A stretch of DNA of 64,000 nucleotides from Glycocaulis profundi (lineage in GTDB: Bacteria; Pseudomonadota; Alphaproteobacteria; Caulobacterales; Maricaulaceae), in the NCBI GenBank assembly GCA_007050995.1, contig VJOU01000016.1, positions 1 through 64,000 on the forward strand, given 5' to 3'. The notes below the pieces were generated by a model. The model searched no databases. It was not told where the DNA came from and saw nothing but the letters and a program-made list of their open reading frames with translations. Both the position numbers and the translations under genes were made by a program. Of the stretch, positions 1 to 9,163 are shown piece after piece (the stretch's first letter is position 1; every line of letters starts with the position of its first letter).

Positions 1-165
1 GGCGCGCGGTGCGGGAGCCGGGGTCCGCGCCGGGGCGGGCGGGCGCTGTGGCTCGCGCCGGGGCGGGGCCGCGGGAGGGATCTCCGCAGGCACGCCGGCC
101 TCGTCCCACCAGCCGATCAGGCTTTTCAGGGCGCGCAGGTCGTCAGGCGGGAGCGGGGCGGTCAT
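1..165 (-). CDS. Uracil-DNA glycosylase, family 4 type (N-terminal fragment)
   Basis: Only the first 55 codons lie in the window; the gene runs off the left edge. The protein begins MTAPLPPDDLRALKSLIGWW and continues into a Pro/Ala/Arg-rich linker. A short N-terminal helix ending in a double Trp followed by a low-complexity linker is usual for alphaproteobacterial family 4 uracil-DNA glycosylases, which remove uracil from DNA and carry an Fe-S cluster. The catalytic domain is outside the window, so the call rests on this N-terminus and on divergent placement next to the ETF dehydrogenase gene, which I recall as common in Caulobacterales. Confidence 0.55.
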   Translation of the reverse strand, partial: MTAPLPPDDLRALKSLIGWWDEAGVPAEIPPAAPPRREPQRPPAPARTPAPAPRA

Positions 166-306
166 CAGGCGGCTGGCCTCATTAGAATAATCGGTATGCA
201 ATCACCGCCCCGGCCCTAGCCCGGCGGACGATGACAGGCTAAGACGGGTTCAACGACAGAGCAAAGGCGGTGAACGCCTTGCCCCGGTTCCGAGCGAGGA
301 GAGACC

Positions 307-1974
307 ATGGCCGAACAGGCGATCGAACGCGAATCCATGGAGTATGACGTCGTCATCGCGGGCGCGGGGCCGGCCGGCCTGGCCGCCGCGATCCGGCTCA
401 AGCAGCTCGCCGAGGCCGAGGGCCGCGAGATCTCCGTGGCCGTGCTGGAAAAGGGCTCCGAGGTCGGCGCGCACATCCTGTCGGGCGTGGTGTTCGACCC
501 CAAGGCCCTCGACGAGCTGTTCCCCGACTGGCGCGACGATCCCGACCAGCCGTTCGACACCGAGGTCACCGAGGACGTCTTCACTCTGCTGGGCGAGGCC
601 GGAGCCGCCAGCCTGCCCGGCTTCATGATGCCCGGCTTCATGCACAACAAGGGCTGCTATGTCGGCTCTCTGGGCAATCTGTGCCGCTGGCTGGGCGCCA
701 AGGCCGAGGCCATGGGCGTGGAGATCTATCCCGGCTTCCCCGCCGCGGACTTCATCGAGGAGGACGGCGCGGTCAAGGGCGTCATCACCGGCGACATGGG
801 CGTGGCGCGCGACGGCTCGCCCAAGGACATGTTCCAGCCCGGCATGGAGCTGCGCGGCAAGTACACGCTGATCGCGGAAGGCGCGCGGGGCAATCTGTCC
901 AAGCGCCTGATCCGGCACTTCAATCTCGATGAGGAGCGCGAGCCCCAGAAATACGGGCTGGGGATGAAGGAGCTGTGGCGCGTCAAGCCGGAGAATTTCC
1001 GCAAAGGAAGGGTGTCGCACACCATGGGCTGGCCGCTGGACAACCAGACCGGCGGAGGCAGCTTCCTCTATCATTTCGGCGACAATCTGGTGGCCGTCGG
1101 CTTCGTGGTCCACCTCAACTACAAGAACCCGCACCTCTTCCCGTTCGGCGAATTCCAGCGCTTCAAGACCCATCCCGACATCGCCCCGATCTTCGAGGGC
1201 GCGGAGCGTCTGTCCTATGGCGCGCGGGCGATCACCGAGGGCGGGTTCCAGTCCGTGCCCAAGCTGGCCTTCCCCGGCGGCGCGCTGATCGGCTGCTCGG
1301 CGGGCTTCGTGAACGTGCCGCGCATCAAGGGCAGCCACAATGCCATGAAGACCGGCATGATGGCCGCCGAGGCCGCGTTCACGGCGCTGGGCGAGGATCG
1401 CCAGGGCGACGTGCTGGAGGGCTATGAGGCCGCTTACCAGAAGTCCTGGGTCCGCAAGGAGCTGAGGAAGGTCCGCAACGTCAAACCGCTGTGGACGAAG
1501 CTGGGCCTGATGCCCGGCATCGCCATCGGCGGTCTGGACATGTGGACCAACGAGCTGTTCGGCTTCTCGCTGTTCGGCACCATGAAGCATGGCGGCGCCG
1601 ACCACGAGGCGACCAAGCCCGCGTCCGAGTGCAAGGACATCGCGTATCCCAAACCGGACGGCGTGCTGACCTTCGACCGCCTGTCCTCGGTGTTCATCTC
1701 CAACACCAATCACGAGGAGGATCAGCCGGTCCACCTCAAGGTCACCGACCTCGCTCTGCAGAAAGCCTCCGAGCACGACGTCTATGGCGGCCCCTCGGCG
1801 CGTTACTGTCCTGCGGCGGTCTATGAGTGGATCGATGAGGGCGCCGAGCCGAAGTTCGTGATCAACGCGCAGAACTGTGTTCACTGCAAGACTTGCGACA
1901 TCAAGGATCCGAACCAGAATATAGTGTGGACCACCCCCGAGGGTGGCGGCGGCCCGAACTACCCCAATATGTGA
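307..1974 (+). CDS. Electron transfer flavoprotein-ubiquinone oxidoreductase
   Basis: This 555-residue protein is a membrane-associated dehydrogenase that passes electrons from reduced electron transfer flavoprotein (fatty acid and amino acid oxidation) to ubiquinone. An FAD-binding dinucleotide fold starts at about residue 15 (VVIAGAGPAGLAAAIRL). The C-terminus holds the single 4Fe-4S cluster: C501 in YCPAAVYEW, then C525, C528 and C531 in NCVHCKTCDIKDP. Length and the C-terminal GGGGPNYPNM match the family. The ATG has a purine-rich ribosome site (GAGGAGAG) just upstream. It stands alone at the start of a plus-strand run, divergent from the glycosylase. No etfAB genes are in the window. Confidence 0.95.
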   Translation: MAEQAIERESMEYDVVIAGAGPAGLAAAIRLKQLAEAEGREISVAVLEKGSEVGAHILSGVVFDPKALDELFPDWRDDPDQPFDTEVTEDVFTLLGEAGAASLPGFMMPGFMHNKGCYVGSLGNLCRWLGAKAEAMGVEIYPGFPAADFIEEDGAVKGVITGDMGVARDGSPKDMFQPGMELRGKYTLIAEGARGNLSKRLIRHFNLDEEREPQKYGLGMKELWRVKPENFRKGRVSHTMGWPLDNQTGGGSFLYHFGDNLVAVGFVVHLNYKNPHLFPFGEFQRFKTHPDIAPIFEGAERLSYGARAITEGGFQSVPKLAFPGGALIGCSAGFVNVPRIKGSHNAMKTGMMAAEAAFTALGEDRQGDVLEGYEAAYQKSWVRKELRKVRNVKPLWTKLGLMPGIAIGGLDMWTNELFGFSLFGTMKHGGADHEATKPASECKDIAYPKPDGVLTFDRLSSVFISNTNHEEDQPVHLKVTDLALQKASEHDVYGGPSARYCPAAVYEWIDEGAEPKFVINAQNCVHCKTCDIKDPNQNIVWTTPEGGGGPNYPNM

Positions 1975-2033
1975 GGGCGGCCCGGACAGAAGCGATGGAA
2001 GGCGCGGGCGGCGCGAAAAGCGCTCCCGCGGGC

Positions 2034-3719
2034 ATGATGCGCGCAGCAGGTCTGATCATCGGCGTCGCTCTGCTGGCCGGCTCCTGCACGGCCGCGCCCA
2101 GCGCCTTCGCGCCTGAGAGCGAGGACGGCTCGCTGTACGGCGCCTTCCTGGCCGCGCGCTATGCCGGGGCGGCCCGCGAGCCGGACGCGTCGGCGCGGTT
2201 CTATGCCGCCGCTCTGTCCCATGATCCCCAGTCGGAATACCTGTCAGAGCGGGCCTTCTATTCGGCGCTGCTGGCGGGTGATTTCGACCGGGCGGACGCC
2301 GCCGCGCCGCTGGCCGCGCGCCAGGGCGGCGGGCTGCAGCTCGCTCACATCTATCTCGACGCCGCGCGGCTGGCCGGAGCGCGCGTCAGGACCGACCGCG
2401 CCGAGCCCCCGCTGGCCATGGGGCCGTTCGGCGAGATGATCGGCGCCATGCTGGACGACTGGAAAGAGGTCGCCGCGGGCCGCGACGGCGCGCGCCGGGC
2501 CGCCGCCCGCGCCGTGCAAGGCCCCGACACCCTGACCGGCCACATCCTGATCCACCGCGCGCTGCTGCTGGAGGTGGCGGGCGATAACGCCGCCGCCGAG
2601 GTCGCCTACCGGCAGGCGGACGCCTCGCTGGATCTGGAGGGCTACACCACCGCGCTCCGGGGCGCGTTCCTCGAGCGGCGAGGCCGCGCGGACGAGGCCC
2701 TGCGCCTGTACGAGCGCCACCTGTCCCGTTCGGACAATCCCGACCCGGAGGTCGTCGCCGGGGTCGAGCGCATCAACTCGGGCGCCCGTGCGCCGCGTCC
2801 GCTGAGGCCCAGTCAGGCCGCCGCCCGCGCCCTGTTCGCGCCCAGCGCCCTGCTGGCCGCCTCGGCCCCGGTGGACTACGCCGCGCTCTATCTGCGGCTG
2901 GTCCAGCGGCTGGACCCCGATTACGACCGCAACACCATGTATCTGGCCAGCACGCTGGAACGGCTGGAGATGCAGGACGCCGCGCTGGCCGCCTACGCCC
3001 AGCTCGAAGGCGGACCGTTCGCCATGACCGGCATGGTGGACGCGGCGTGGCTGAATTTCCGGCTGGGCAGGACGGACGACGCGATCGGACAGGCGCGCCA
3101 CCTCGCCGACGCGGACGGCTCGCTGCAGCCGCGCCTGCTGCTGGCCGACCTCTACCGGATGAGCGGCGAATGCCGGCAGGCCGTGCCGCTCTATCGCGAG
3201 GTCATCGACCGGCGCGAGTCCGAGGGCCGCGAGCCTGACTGGCGCTATCTGTATTTCGAGGGCGTCTGCCACCAGATCGCCGGAGACTGGGAGTCCGCCG
3301 AAGCGCGCTTCCTGTCCGCGCTGGACATTGATCCCGACGAGCCGCGCGTGCTCAACCATCTGGGCTACAACTGGATCGTGCTGAACACGAATGTCGAGGA
3401 GGGCTTCGAACTGGTCCGCCGGGCCGCCGAGATCGAGCCGGAGAACGGCGCCATTCTCGACAGCCTGGGCTGGGGCCATTTCAAGCAGGGCCGGTTTGAC
3501 GAGGCCGTCGAATGGCTGGAGCGCGCCGCGGCGCTCTCGCCCGACAGCGCGGTGGTCAACTGGCATCTGGGCGACGCCTACGCGGCGGTGGGCAGGGACA
3601 GGGAGGCGGGCTTCCAGTGGCGGCGCGCCCGCGATCTGGAAGGCGACGCGCGCGTGACCCGTCTGGTCGAGCAGCGGCTCGAGGGCGGGCTGTCCGCCGG
3701 ACCGGCCGACATCGAATGA
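2034..3719 (+). CDS. TPR-repeat lipoprotein
   Basis: A predicted exported lipoprotein of about 561 residues. The start at 2034 gives MMRAAGLIIGVALLAGSC, a signal peptide with an LAGSC lipobox; an in-frame ATG at 1995 would add 13 residues and cannot be excluded. The rest is helical with tetratricopeptide-like repeats, clearest near the C-terminus (for example the segments around GDWESAEARFLSALDIDPDE and GRFDEAVEWLERAAALSPDS). TPR proteins serve as protein-protein scaffolds; the partner is unknown. Its stop overlaps the ispE start (ATGA), so the two are probably co-translated. Similar TPR genes precede ispE in other alphaproteobacteria. Confidence 0.8.
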   Translation: MMRAAGLIIGVALLAGSCTAAPSAFAPESEDGSLYGAFLAARYAGAAREPDASARFYAAALSHDPQSEYLSERAFYSALLAGDFDRADAAAPLAARQGGGLQLAHIYLDAARLAGARVRTDRAEPPLAMGPFGEMIGAMLDDWKEVAAGRDGARRAAARAVQGPDTLTGHILIHRALLLEVAGDNAAAEVAYRQADASLDLEGYTTALRGAFLERRGRADEALRLYERHLSRSDNPDPEVVAGVERINSGARAPRPLRPSQAAARALFAPSALLAASAPVDYAALYLRLVQRLDPDYDRNTMYLASTLERLEMQDAALAAYAQLEGGPFAMTGMVDAAWLNFRLGRTDDAIGQARHLADADGSLQPRLLLADLYRMSGECRQAVPLYREVIDRRESEGREPDWRYLYFEGVCHQIAGDWESAEARFLSALDIDPDEPRVLNHLGYNWIVLNTNVEEGFELVRRAAEIEPENGAILDSLGWGHFKQGRFDEAVEWLERAAALSPDSAVVNWHLGDAYAAVGRDREAGFQWRRARDLEGDARVTRLVEQRLEGGLSAGPADIE

Positions 3720-4606
3720 GCGCGCCCTCCGACGCGGGGCCGTCCGAGTTCGCGCCCGCCAAGATCAACCTGACCCTGCGCGCCGGTCCGCCGCGCCATG
3801 ACGGCTATCACCCGCTCGACAGCCTCGTCGTGTTCGCCGACTGGGGGGACACCGTAACCGCGGAGCCCGCTTCCGGCCTCAGCCTGTCGCTGACCGGGCA
3901 GGGCGCGGAGACCCTGAAGGACGAGCCGCACAATCTGGTGCTCAAGGCCGCCTGGGCGCTGCGCGCGGCGGTGGAGAAGCCCGAACTGGGCGCACGGCTG
4001 ACACTGGACAAGCGCCTGCCCGCCGCCGCCGGGCTGGGCGGGGGATCGGCGGACGCCGCCGCGACGCTGCGCCTGCTCAACCGGCTGTGGGACCTCGGTC
4101 TCGACACCCGCCAGCTCGCCGACATCGCCAGCGCGGTGGGCGCGGACGTGCCCGCCTGCGTGCACTCGCGGCCCCTGCGCATGCGCGGCACGGGCGAACG
4201 GATCGAGCCGCTGATCGCCTGGCCCGACCTGCCTGCGGTGATCCTGCACCCCGGCGAGGCGCTCTCCACCGCCAGCGTGTTCCGTGCTTATGACGAGACC
4301 GGCCCGCAGGCGCTCGAGCCGGGCGGACGGGCCGTCGCGGGCACGGTGGACACCGCCGTGGCCCTGATGGCGGCGGGGGCCAATGATCTCGAGCCGCCCG
4401 CGCGCCGCCTCGTGCCGGTGATCTCCGACGCGCTGCACGCCCTTGAAGCCGTGGACGGCGCCCGGATCGCGCGCATGTCGGGCTCAGGCGCGTCCTGCTT
4501 CTCCATTTTCGATGACGCCGCCGCCGCGACCGCCGCCGCCGGAGCGCTGGACGGCGCCCGGCCGGGCTGGCGGGCGCAGGCGGTCATGCTGGGGGGCGCG
4601 GCGTGA
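3716..4606 (+). CDS. ispE: 4-diphosphocytidyl-2-C-methyl-D-erythritol kinase
   Basis: IspE phosphorylates CDP-methylerythritol in the non-mevalonate isoprenoid pathway. The 296-residue protein has the GHMP-kinase signature: FAPAKINLTL near residue 12, the glycine-rich ATP loop PAAAGLGGGSADAAATLRLL at about 100-120, and the C-terminal MSGSGASCFSIF. The ATG at 3716 overlaps the previous stop and directly precedes the conserved PAKINL segment. It also overlaps the next gene (GTGA). A polyprenyl diphosphate synthase gene 2.5 kb downstream uses the products of this pathway. Confidence 0.96.
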   Translation: MSAPSDAGPSEFAPAKINLTLRAGPPRHDGYHPLDSLVVFADWGDTVTAEPASGLSLSLTGQGAETLKDEPHNLVLKAAWALRAAVEKPELGARLTLDKRLPAAAGLGGGSADAAATLRLLNRLWDLGLDTRQLADIASAVGADVPACVHSRPLRMRGTGERIEPLIAWPDLPAVILHPGEALSTASVFRAYDETGPQALEPGGRAVAGTVDTAVALMAAGANDLEPPARRLVPVISDALHALEAVDGARIARMSGSGASCFSIFDDAAAATAAAGALDGARPGWRAQAVMLGGAA

Positions 4607-5613
4607 GCGGGGTGATCGTCCCCGCCGCCCTCCTCGCCTTCGCCGCGAGCCTTGTGGTCGCGATGCTGGTCTGGCGGGCGGGCGTGCTCGACCTGCCCGA
4701 GGCGCGCTCAATGCACACCCGCCCCACGCCGCGGGGCGGAGGGCTGGGCGTGTTGGCCGCGGCAGGCGCGGCCTTCGTCTGGGCGAGTTTCCAGCCCGTG
4801 GGGCTGGGCGGCGGCATCGCCATCCTCGCCACCACGGCGGGCTTCGCCGCGCTGGGGCTGGCCGACGACCTCAAGCCGGTCTCCGCCCGCATCAAGTTCG
4901 CCGTGATGATCGCCATCGCGCTGGCCTGCGCGCAGGCCTTGGGCGAGCCGCAGCGCCTGGGCACGCCGTTCGGGGTGATCGAGCTGCACTGGGCCGCGGC
5001 GATGTTCGGCGGCGCGCTGTTCATCCTCGTCGCCGTCAACGCGGCCAATTTCGTCGACGGGTCTGACGGCATGATGGCCGCCGCCTTCATCCCCGCAGGG
5101 ATCGGGCTGGCCGTGGCGGGACTGGTCGCCAGCGTGATCGCCGCGAGCGTGGCGGGCATCGCGCTGGCCGCGGGGCTGGCGGGCTTCCTTCTTCTCAACC
5201 GCCCGCCCGCGAAGGTGTTCGCAGGCGATGCGGGCTCGCTGGCCGCGGGCGCGCTCTACGCGGCGGGCGCACTGGCGATGGCGGGGCGCGGCTTCGCGGA
5301 GTCCGTCTGGCTGGTGCCGCTCTTCATCCTGCCCGTGCTGGCCGACGTGCTGCTGACCCTGCTCAAGCGGGCTCTGGGCGGACGTTTCTCCTTCAACCCA
5401 CACCGCGAGCACGCCTATCAGATCCTGATCGGCCGAGGCTGGAGTCATGCCCGCGTCGCGCTGGCCTATGGCGGACTGACCATCGCCTGCGTGCTGGCGG
5501 GGCTGGTCGCCGCGCAGGGCCCGGACGGGTCCGTGTTCTGGACGTTCTGGACGGCTGCGGCCGTGCTGGCGGGACTTTATCTGGCGGCGGCGCGGCGGGG
5601 TCTGGCAGCGTGA
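4603..5613 (+). CDS. WecA/MraY-family undecaprenyl-phosphate sugar-1-phosphate transferase (GT4)
   Basis: A polytopic inner-membrane enzyme of 336 residues, about ten hydrophobic segments. Family residues are visible: LADDLKPVSARIKF (first Asp pair), NAANFVDGSDGMMA (catalytic Asp loop) and the cytoplasmic HREHAYQILIGRGW loop typical of WecA-like enzymes rather than MraY. These proteins load a HexNAc-1-phosphate onto undecaprenyl phosphate to begin O-antigen, capsule or exopolysaccharide synthesis; the sugar cannot be told from sequence. The GTG start overlaps the ispE stop. Operon position next to isoprenoid synthesis fits use of a polyprenyl carrier. Confidence 0.85.
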   Translation: MSGVIVPAALLAFAASLVVAMLVWRAGVLDLPEARSMHTRPTPRGGGLGVLAAAGAAFVWASFQPVGLGGGIAILATTAGFAALGLADDLKPVSARIKFAVMIAIALACAQALGEPQRLGTPFGVIELHWAAAMFGGALFILVAVNAANFVDGSDGMMAAAFIPAGIGLAVAGLVASVIAASVAGIALAAGLAGFLLLNRPPAKVFAGDAGSLAAGALYAAGALAMAGRGFAESVWLVPLFILPVLADVLLTLLKRALGGRFSFNPHREHAYQILIGRGWSHARVALAYGGLTIACVLAGLVAAQGPDGSVFWTFWTAAAVLAGLYLAAARRGLAA

Positions 5614-6203
5614 TGGCTTTGGAAGCCCTGCTGGCTGAACTCGAACACCATGGAAGCACTCACGATGCTCGGACTGAAATCCGCGCTGGCAGGCTGCTGA
5701 ACATCACACGTGAGACAGGCCGCTTTCTCGCGCTGCTTGTGCGGGCCGTCGCTGCGAAGGAGATTCTGGAGATCGGGACCTCCAACGGCTACTCGACTCT
5801 GTGGTTGGCCAGCGCGGTGAACGACGCTGACGGGCGCGTGACCACCATCGAGCATTCCGCTGAAAAGACGGCCATGGCGGCGGTCAATTTCGCGCGCGCC
5901 GGTCTGGACGGGGCGATTCGTCAGATACAGGGCAATGCCGGCGCCATTCTGCCGACGCTATCGACGGAGAGCGTTGATCTGGTTTTTCTTGATGCTGACC
6001 GTGAGCGCTATCAGGGCTGGTGGCCGGACGTCAGGCGCGTGCTGCGGCCCGGAGGCCTGCTGGTCGTGGACAACGCCTGTTCGCACGCTGATGAACTGAG
6101 GCCTTTCACCGGGACGGTGGAGGCCGATCAGGATTTTCTCACGAGCCTTGTTCCCGTGGGAAAAGGTGAGTTCCTGGCCGTGAAGAGCGGTCGCGCTCAG
6201 TAG
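5613..6203 (+). CDS. O-methyltransferase-like SAM-dependent methyltransferase
   Basis: A 196-residue class I methyltransferase. The SAM-binding motif I is ILEIGTSNGYSTLWLA at about residues 49-64, followed by VTTIEHSAEK (motif II acid) and VDLVFLDADRERYQGWW, which resembles the metal-dependent caffeoyl-CoA/catechol O-methyltransferase family (Methyltransf_3). The substrate is unknown. The ATG overlaps the previous stop (TGATG). Base composition is visibly less GC-rich than the flanking genes, and its 3' end overlaps the convergent polyprenyl synthase gene by seven bases, so it may be a later arrival in this operon. Confidence 0.75.
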   Translation: MALEALLAELEHHGSTHDARTEIRAGRLLNITRETGRFLALLVRAVAAKEILEIGTSNGYSTLWLASAVNDADGRVTTIEHSAEKTAMAAVNFARAGLDGAIRQIQGNAGAILPTLSTESVDLVFLDADRERYQGWWPDVRRVLRPGGLLVVDNACSHADELRPFTGTVEADQDFLTSLVPVGKGEFLAVKSGRAQ

Positions 6204-7231
6204 GCGCGTTCCACCACGAATTCCGCCAGGCTGCTGAGCGCGTCTGAATACGGATTGCGGTCGAAGACCTTCAGGGCGTCCTGAGCGGTCTTGGCGTGGC
6301 CGCGGGCCTGGGCGAGGGTGGCGTCCAGCGCGCCGCGGCGCTTCAGGATCGCGATGGCGGTGTCCAGATCGGCCTCGGTCCGGTCGCCCGAGATGGAGCG
6401 CTCCCAGAAGTCGCGCTCCTCGGCGGTGGCCGCGTCCAGCGCCAGCACGACGGGCAAGGTGACTTTGCCCTCGCGGAAGTCGTCGCCGATATTCTTGCCC
6501 AGCCGTTTGGCCAGTCCGCCATAGTCCAGCGCGTCATCCACGAGCTGGAAAGCGAGGCCCAGCTCGCGGCCATAGGTCTCAAGCGCGCGCACGTCATCTT
6601 TGGAGCGCCCCGCGAGGATGGGGCTGACCTGCGCGGCGGCGGCGAACAGGGCGGCGGTCTTCGCGCCGATGATCTCCATATAGGCGTCGCGCGTGGTGGC
6701 GATGTCGCGCTGGGCTTCGAGCTGGCGCACCTCGCCCTCGGCGATGATGGCCGCGGCCCGCGACAGCACGTGCAGGGCGTCCATCGAGCCCGCGTCGACC
6801 ATCAGCATGAAGGCCCGGGCGAACAGGAAGTCGCCCACCAGCACGCTCTGAGCGTTGCCCCAGACCTGGTTGGCGGGCGCCTTGCCACGCCGCAGATCGC
6901 TTTCATCGACCACGTCGTCATGCAGCAGGGTGGCCGAATGGATGAACTCCACCGCCGCGGCGAGCGCCACGTGGCCCTGGCCCTCATAGCCGAGCATGCG
7001 CGCGGCGGCGACGGTGATCAGGGGCCGGATGCGCTTGCCGCCCGCATCGACCAGATAGCTGGCGACTTCCGGAATCAGGGGCACGGGGCTGCCCATGCGT
7101 TCGCCGATGAGCGCATCCACCGCGGCCATGTCGTCGCGCGCGAGCTTCATCAGCCGCGCGACGGGATCGACGCGATCGAGGATCGCGTTCGGTTGCGGAA
7201 GTGAGTTCACCCGAGGCCCTCTTGCGGTCAC
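6197..7231 (-). CDS. ispB: Long-chain trans-polyprenyl diphosphate synthase (octa/decaprenyl)
   Basis: A soluble prenyltransferase of 344 residues that condenses isopentenyl diphosphate onto an allylic primer to make the ubiquinone side chain. The first Asp-rich motif is LLHDDVVDESDLRRG and the second is FQLVDDALDYGG; GGKRIRPL near residue 63 binds the pyrophosphate. The residues before the first motif are small (SATLLHDD), consistent with a long-chain product, but chain length is not certain. The start is GTG at 7231, or a second GTG at 7210. It is divergent from the DUF2007 gene. Confidence 0.9.
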   Translation of the reverse strand: MTARGPRVNSLPQPNAILDRVDPVARLMKLARDDMAAVDALIGERMGSPVPLIPEVASYLVDAGGKRIRPLITVAAARMLGYEGQGHVALAAAVEFIHSATLLHDDVVDESDLRRGKAPANQVWGNAQSVLVGDFLFARAFMLMVDAGSMDALHVLSRAAAIIAEGEVRQLEAQRDIATTRDAYMEIIGAKTAALFAAAAQVSPILAGRSKDDVRALETYGRELGLAFQLVDDALDYGGLAKRLGKNIGDDFREGKVTLPVVLALDAATAEERDFWERSISGDRTEADLDTAIAILKRRGALDATLAQARGHAKTAQDALKVFDRNPYSDALSSLAEFVVERAY

Positions 7232-7346
7232 CAGCTGTCGCCCGGCACAATATGCAGGCCCACCCCCCGCGGCAAGCGAGCCCGCTGCGCGAGATGCCGC
7301 AGGCGCGAAGGCCGTCCAGATGCTCCGTCAGAAAGGAAATCGCTCG

Positions 7347-7568
7347 ATGATCGAGGTGTTCAAGACCAACGATCCGGTCCGGCTGTCATACGCCGAGGCG
7401 ATCCTGCGCGAGGCGGGGATCGAGCCGGTGGTGCTGGACGCCCAGACCGCAGGCCTGTTCGGCGGGGCGCTGCCCTGGATCAAGCGCCGGATGCTGGTCG
7501 CCGAAGACAGCGCGGAGCGGGCGAAGACCCTGCTGGACGCGGCCTTCGCGGACGACGACGAGGCGTGA
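7347..7568 (+). CDS. DUF2007 small protein
   Basis: A 73-residue protein starting MIEVFKTNDPVRLSYAEAIL with later RRMLVAEDSAERAKTLLDAA. This is the DUF2007 (putative signal-transducing protein) fold, a small ACT-like domain of unknown role. A GAAAGGA ribosome site lies just upstream of the ATG. Its stop overlaps the GTG of the next gene (GTGA), so it is probably translated together with the methyltransferase. Confidence 0.8.
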   Translation: MIEVFKTNDPVRLSYAEAILREAGIEPVVLDAQTAGLFGGALPWIKRRMLVAEDSAERAKTLLDAAFADDDEA

Positions 7569-8311
7569 GCGCCGCCCCGGCCATCGAGATCACCCGCGAC
7601 CGCTATCTGGGCGGGCGTGTGGTGCTGGACCAGCCCGCCAAGGGCTATCGCGCCGGCATCGACGCCGCGCTGCTGGCCGCCAGCCTCGACCAGAAGCCGG
7701 GCGCGAGCGCCTGCGAATTCGGCTGCGGGGCGGGGGCTGCGCTGTTCTCCGCCGCAGCGCTCTATCCCGAGGCTGCGTTCACCGGCATCGAGGCCGATCC
7801 CGAAGCCGCCGCGCTGGCGCGGTCCAACGCCGCGCTGAACGCCGCTGAAGGCCGCGTGGAGATCATCGAGGGCGATGCGTTGGCGCTGGCCGGACGGGAG
7901 CGGTTCGACGCGGTCTTCTTCAACCCGCCCTTCTTCGACGACCCCGCCGCCCTGCGTGCGCCCGCGCCGGGCAAGACCCGCGCCTGGATGGCCGAGGCGC
8001 CGCTGGCGGACTGGATCGCGGCGGGGCTGAAGGCCCTGAAGCCCAAGGGCGCGCTGACCCTGATCCACCGGGCCGACCGGCTGGGCGAGGCGCTGGCCGC
8101 GCTGGAGGGCCGGGCGGGCGTCAGCGTGCTGGGTGTCCATCCCCGCGCCGGCCGGCCCGCCAAGCGGGTGCTGGTCCGGGCGGTCAAGGGCGGGCGGGCG
8201 CCGCTGGTCCTTCTGTCTCCCTTCGTCCTTCACGGCGAGGGCGAGCAGCGCTATCTGCCTGAAGCCGACGCCGTTCTGTCCGGACGCGCGTTGATATCCA
8301 TGACGCCCTGA
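7565..8311 (+). CDS. tRNA1(Val) adenine-N6 methyltransferase-like protein
   Basis: A 248-residue SAM-dependent methyltransferase. The opening RDRYLGGRVVLDQPAKGYRA resembles TrmN6/YfiC proteins, the SAM loop is EFGCGAGAALFSAAALYP at about 51-68, and FFNPPFFDD carries the NPPF motif of N6-adenine and N5-glutamine methyltransferases. The family methylates A37 of tRNA-Val in E. coli; here the substrate is inferred. GTG start, overlapping the DUF2007 stop. It sits 12 bases ahead of the S49 peptidase. Confidence 0.75.
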   Translation: MSAAPAIEITRDRYLGGRVVLDQPAKGYRAGIDAALLAASLDQKPGASACEFGCGAGAALFSAAALYPEAAFTGIEADPEAAALARSNAALNAAEGRVEIIEGDALALAGRERFDAVFFNPPFFDDPAALRAPAPGKTRAWMAEAPLADWIAAGLKALKPKGALTLIHRADRLGEALAALEGRAGVSVLGVHPRAGRPAKRVLVRAVKGGRAPLVLLSPFVLHGEGEQRYLPEADAVLSGRALISMTP

Positions 8312-8323
8312 GGAGCCGCACCC

Positions 8324-9160
8324 GTGTCTGAATCCAATCCCGTCGCCAAGGTCTTCAAGACGCTGAAAGACACCGTGTTCGAGCCCGGCCCCGTGATCCC
8401 GGTCGTCCGGCTGGAGGGCGTGATCGCCAGCGGCGGGCGCGGCAACCCGATCAGCCTGCACCGGGTGGAGAAGGTTCTGGCCAAGGCGTTCGGCGACGCG
8501 GGCGCGCCCTGCGTGGTGATCCAGGTCAACAGCCCCGGGGGCAGCCCGGTCCAGTCGCGCCTGATCCATGACCGGATCCGCGCGCTGGCCGCGGAGAAGG
8601 ACAGGCGGGTCATCGTGCACTGCGAGGACGTGGCGGCCTCGGGCGGCTACATGATCGCGGCGGCCGGCGACGAGATCTGGTGCGATCCGGCCACCATCAC
8701 CGGCTCCATCGGGGTCATCAACATGGGCTTCGGCCTGACCGGGCTTATGGGCAAGCTGGGCATCGAGCGCCGGGTGCATGCGGCGGGCCGCAACAAGGTC
8801 CTCGCCGACCCTTTCGCGCCCGAGACCGAGGAGCAGAAGGCGCGCTTCGAGCGCATCACGGCCAAGGTCCACGAGCAGTTCATCGCCCTGATCAAGGCCC
8901 GGCGCGGCGACAGGCTGTCCGACGACCCCGAGCTGTTCACCGGCGAGGTCTATCTGGGCGAGGAAGCGGCGGCCAACGGTCTGGTGGACAAGGTCTGCGA
9001 CCTGCGCGCCGAGCTGAAGGCTCGCCATGGCGAGACCACCAGGCTCAAACTGCTGACCCCGCCCAAGGGCGGACCTCTGGGCCGCTTCATGGGCAGCGCC
9101 GTGACCGCCGCCGCCGACGAGCTGGAGGCGCGCAGCCTGTGGGCCGCCTACGGGAGGTAG
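8324..9160 (+). CDS. S49 family serine peptidase (SppA/SohB-like)
   Basis: A 278-residue protease related to signal peptide peptidase A. Visible motifs are VIQVNSPGGSPVQS, AASGGYMIAAAGDEIWC with the likely nucleophile Ser in ASGGY, and TGSIGVINMGFG. Unlike SohB it has no N-terminal membrane helix, so it may be cytoplasmic or peripheral. The GTG start has GAGGAG about 10 bases upstream. A tiny membrane protein gene begins four bases after its stop, suggesting that membrane attachment could come from that partner (inference). Confidence 0.85.
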   Translation: MSESNPVAKVFKTLKDTVFEPGPVIPVVRLEGVIASGGRGNPISLHRVEKVLAKAFGDAGAPCVVIQVNSPGGSPVQSRLIHDRIRALAAEKDRRVIVHCEDVAASGGYMIAAAGDEIWCDPATITGSIGVINMGFGLTGLMGKLGIERRVHAAGRNKVLADPFAPETEEQKARFERITAKVHEQFIALIKARRGDRLSDDPELFTGEVYLGEEAAANGLVDKVCDLRAELKARHGETTRLKLLTPPKGGPLGRFMGSAVTAAADELEARSLWAAYGR

Positions 9161-9163
9161 GAG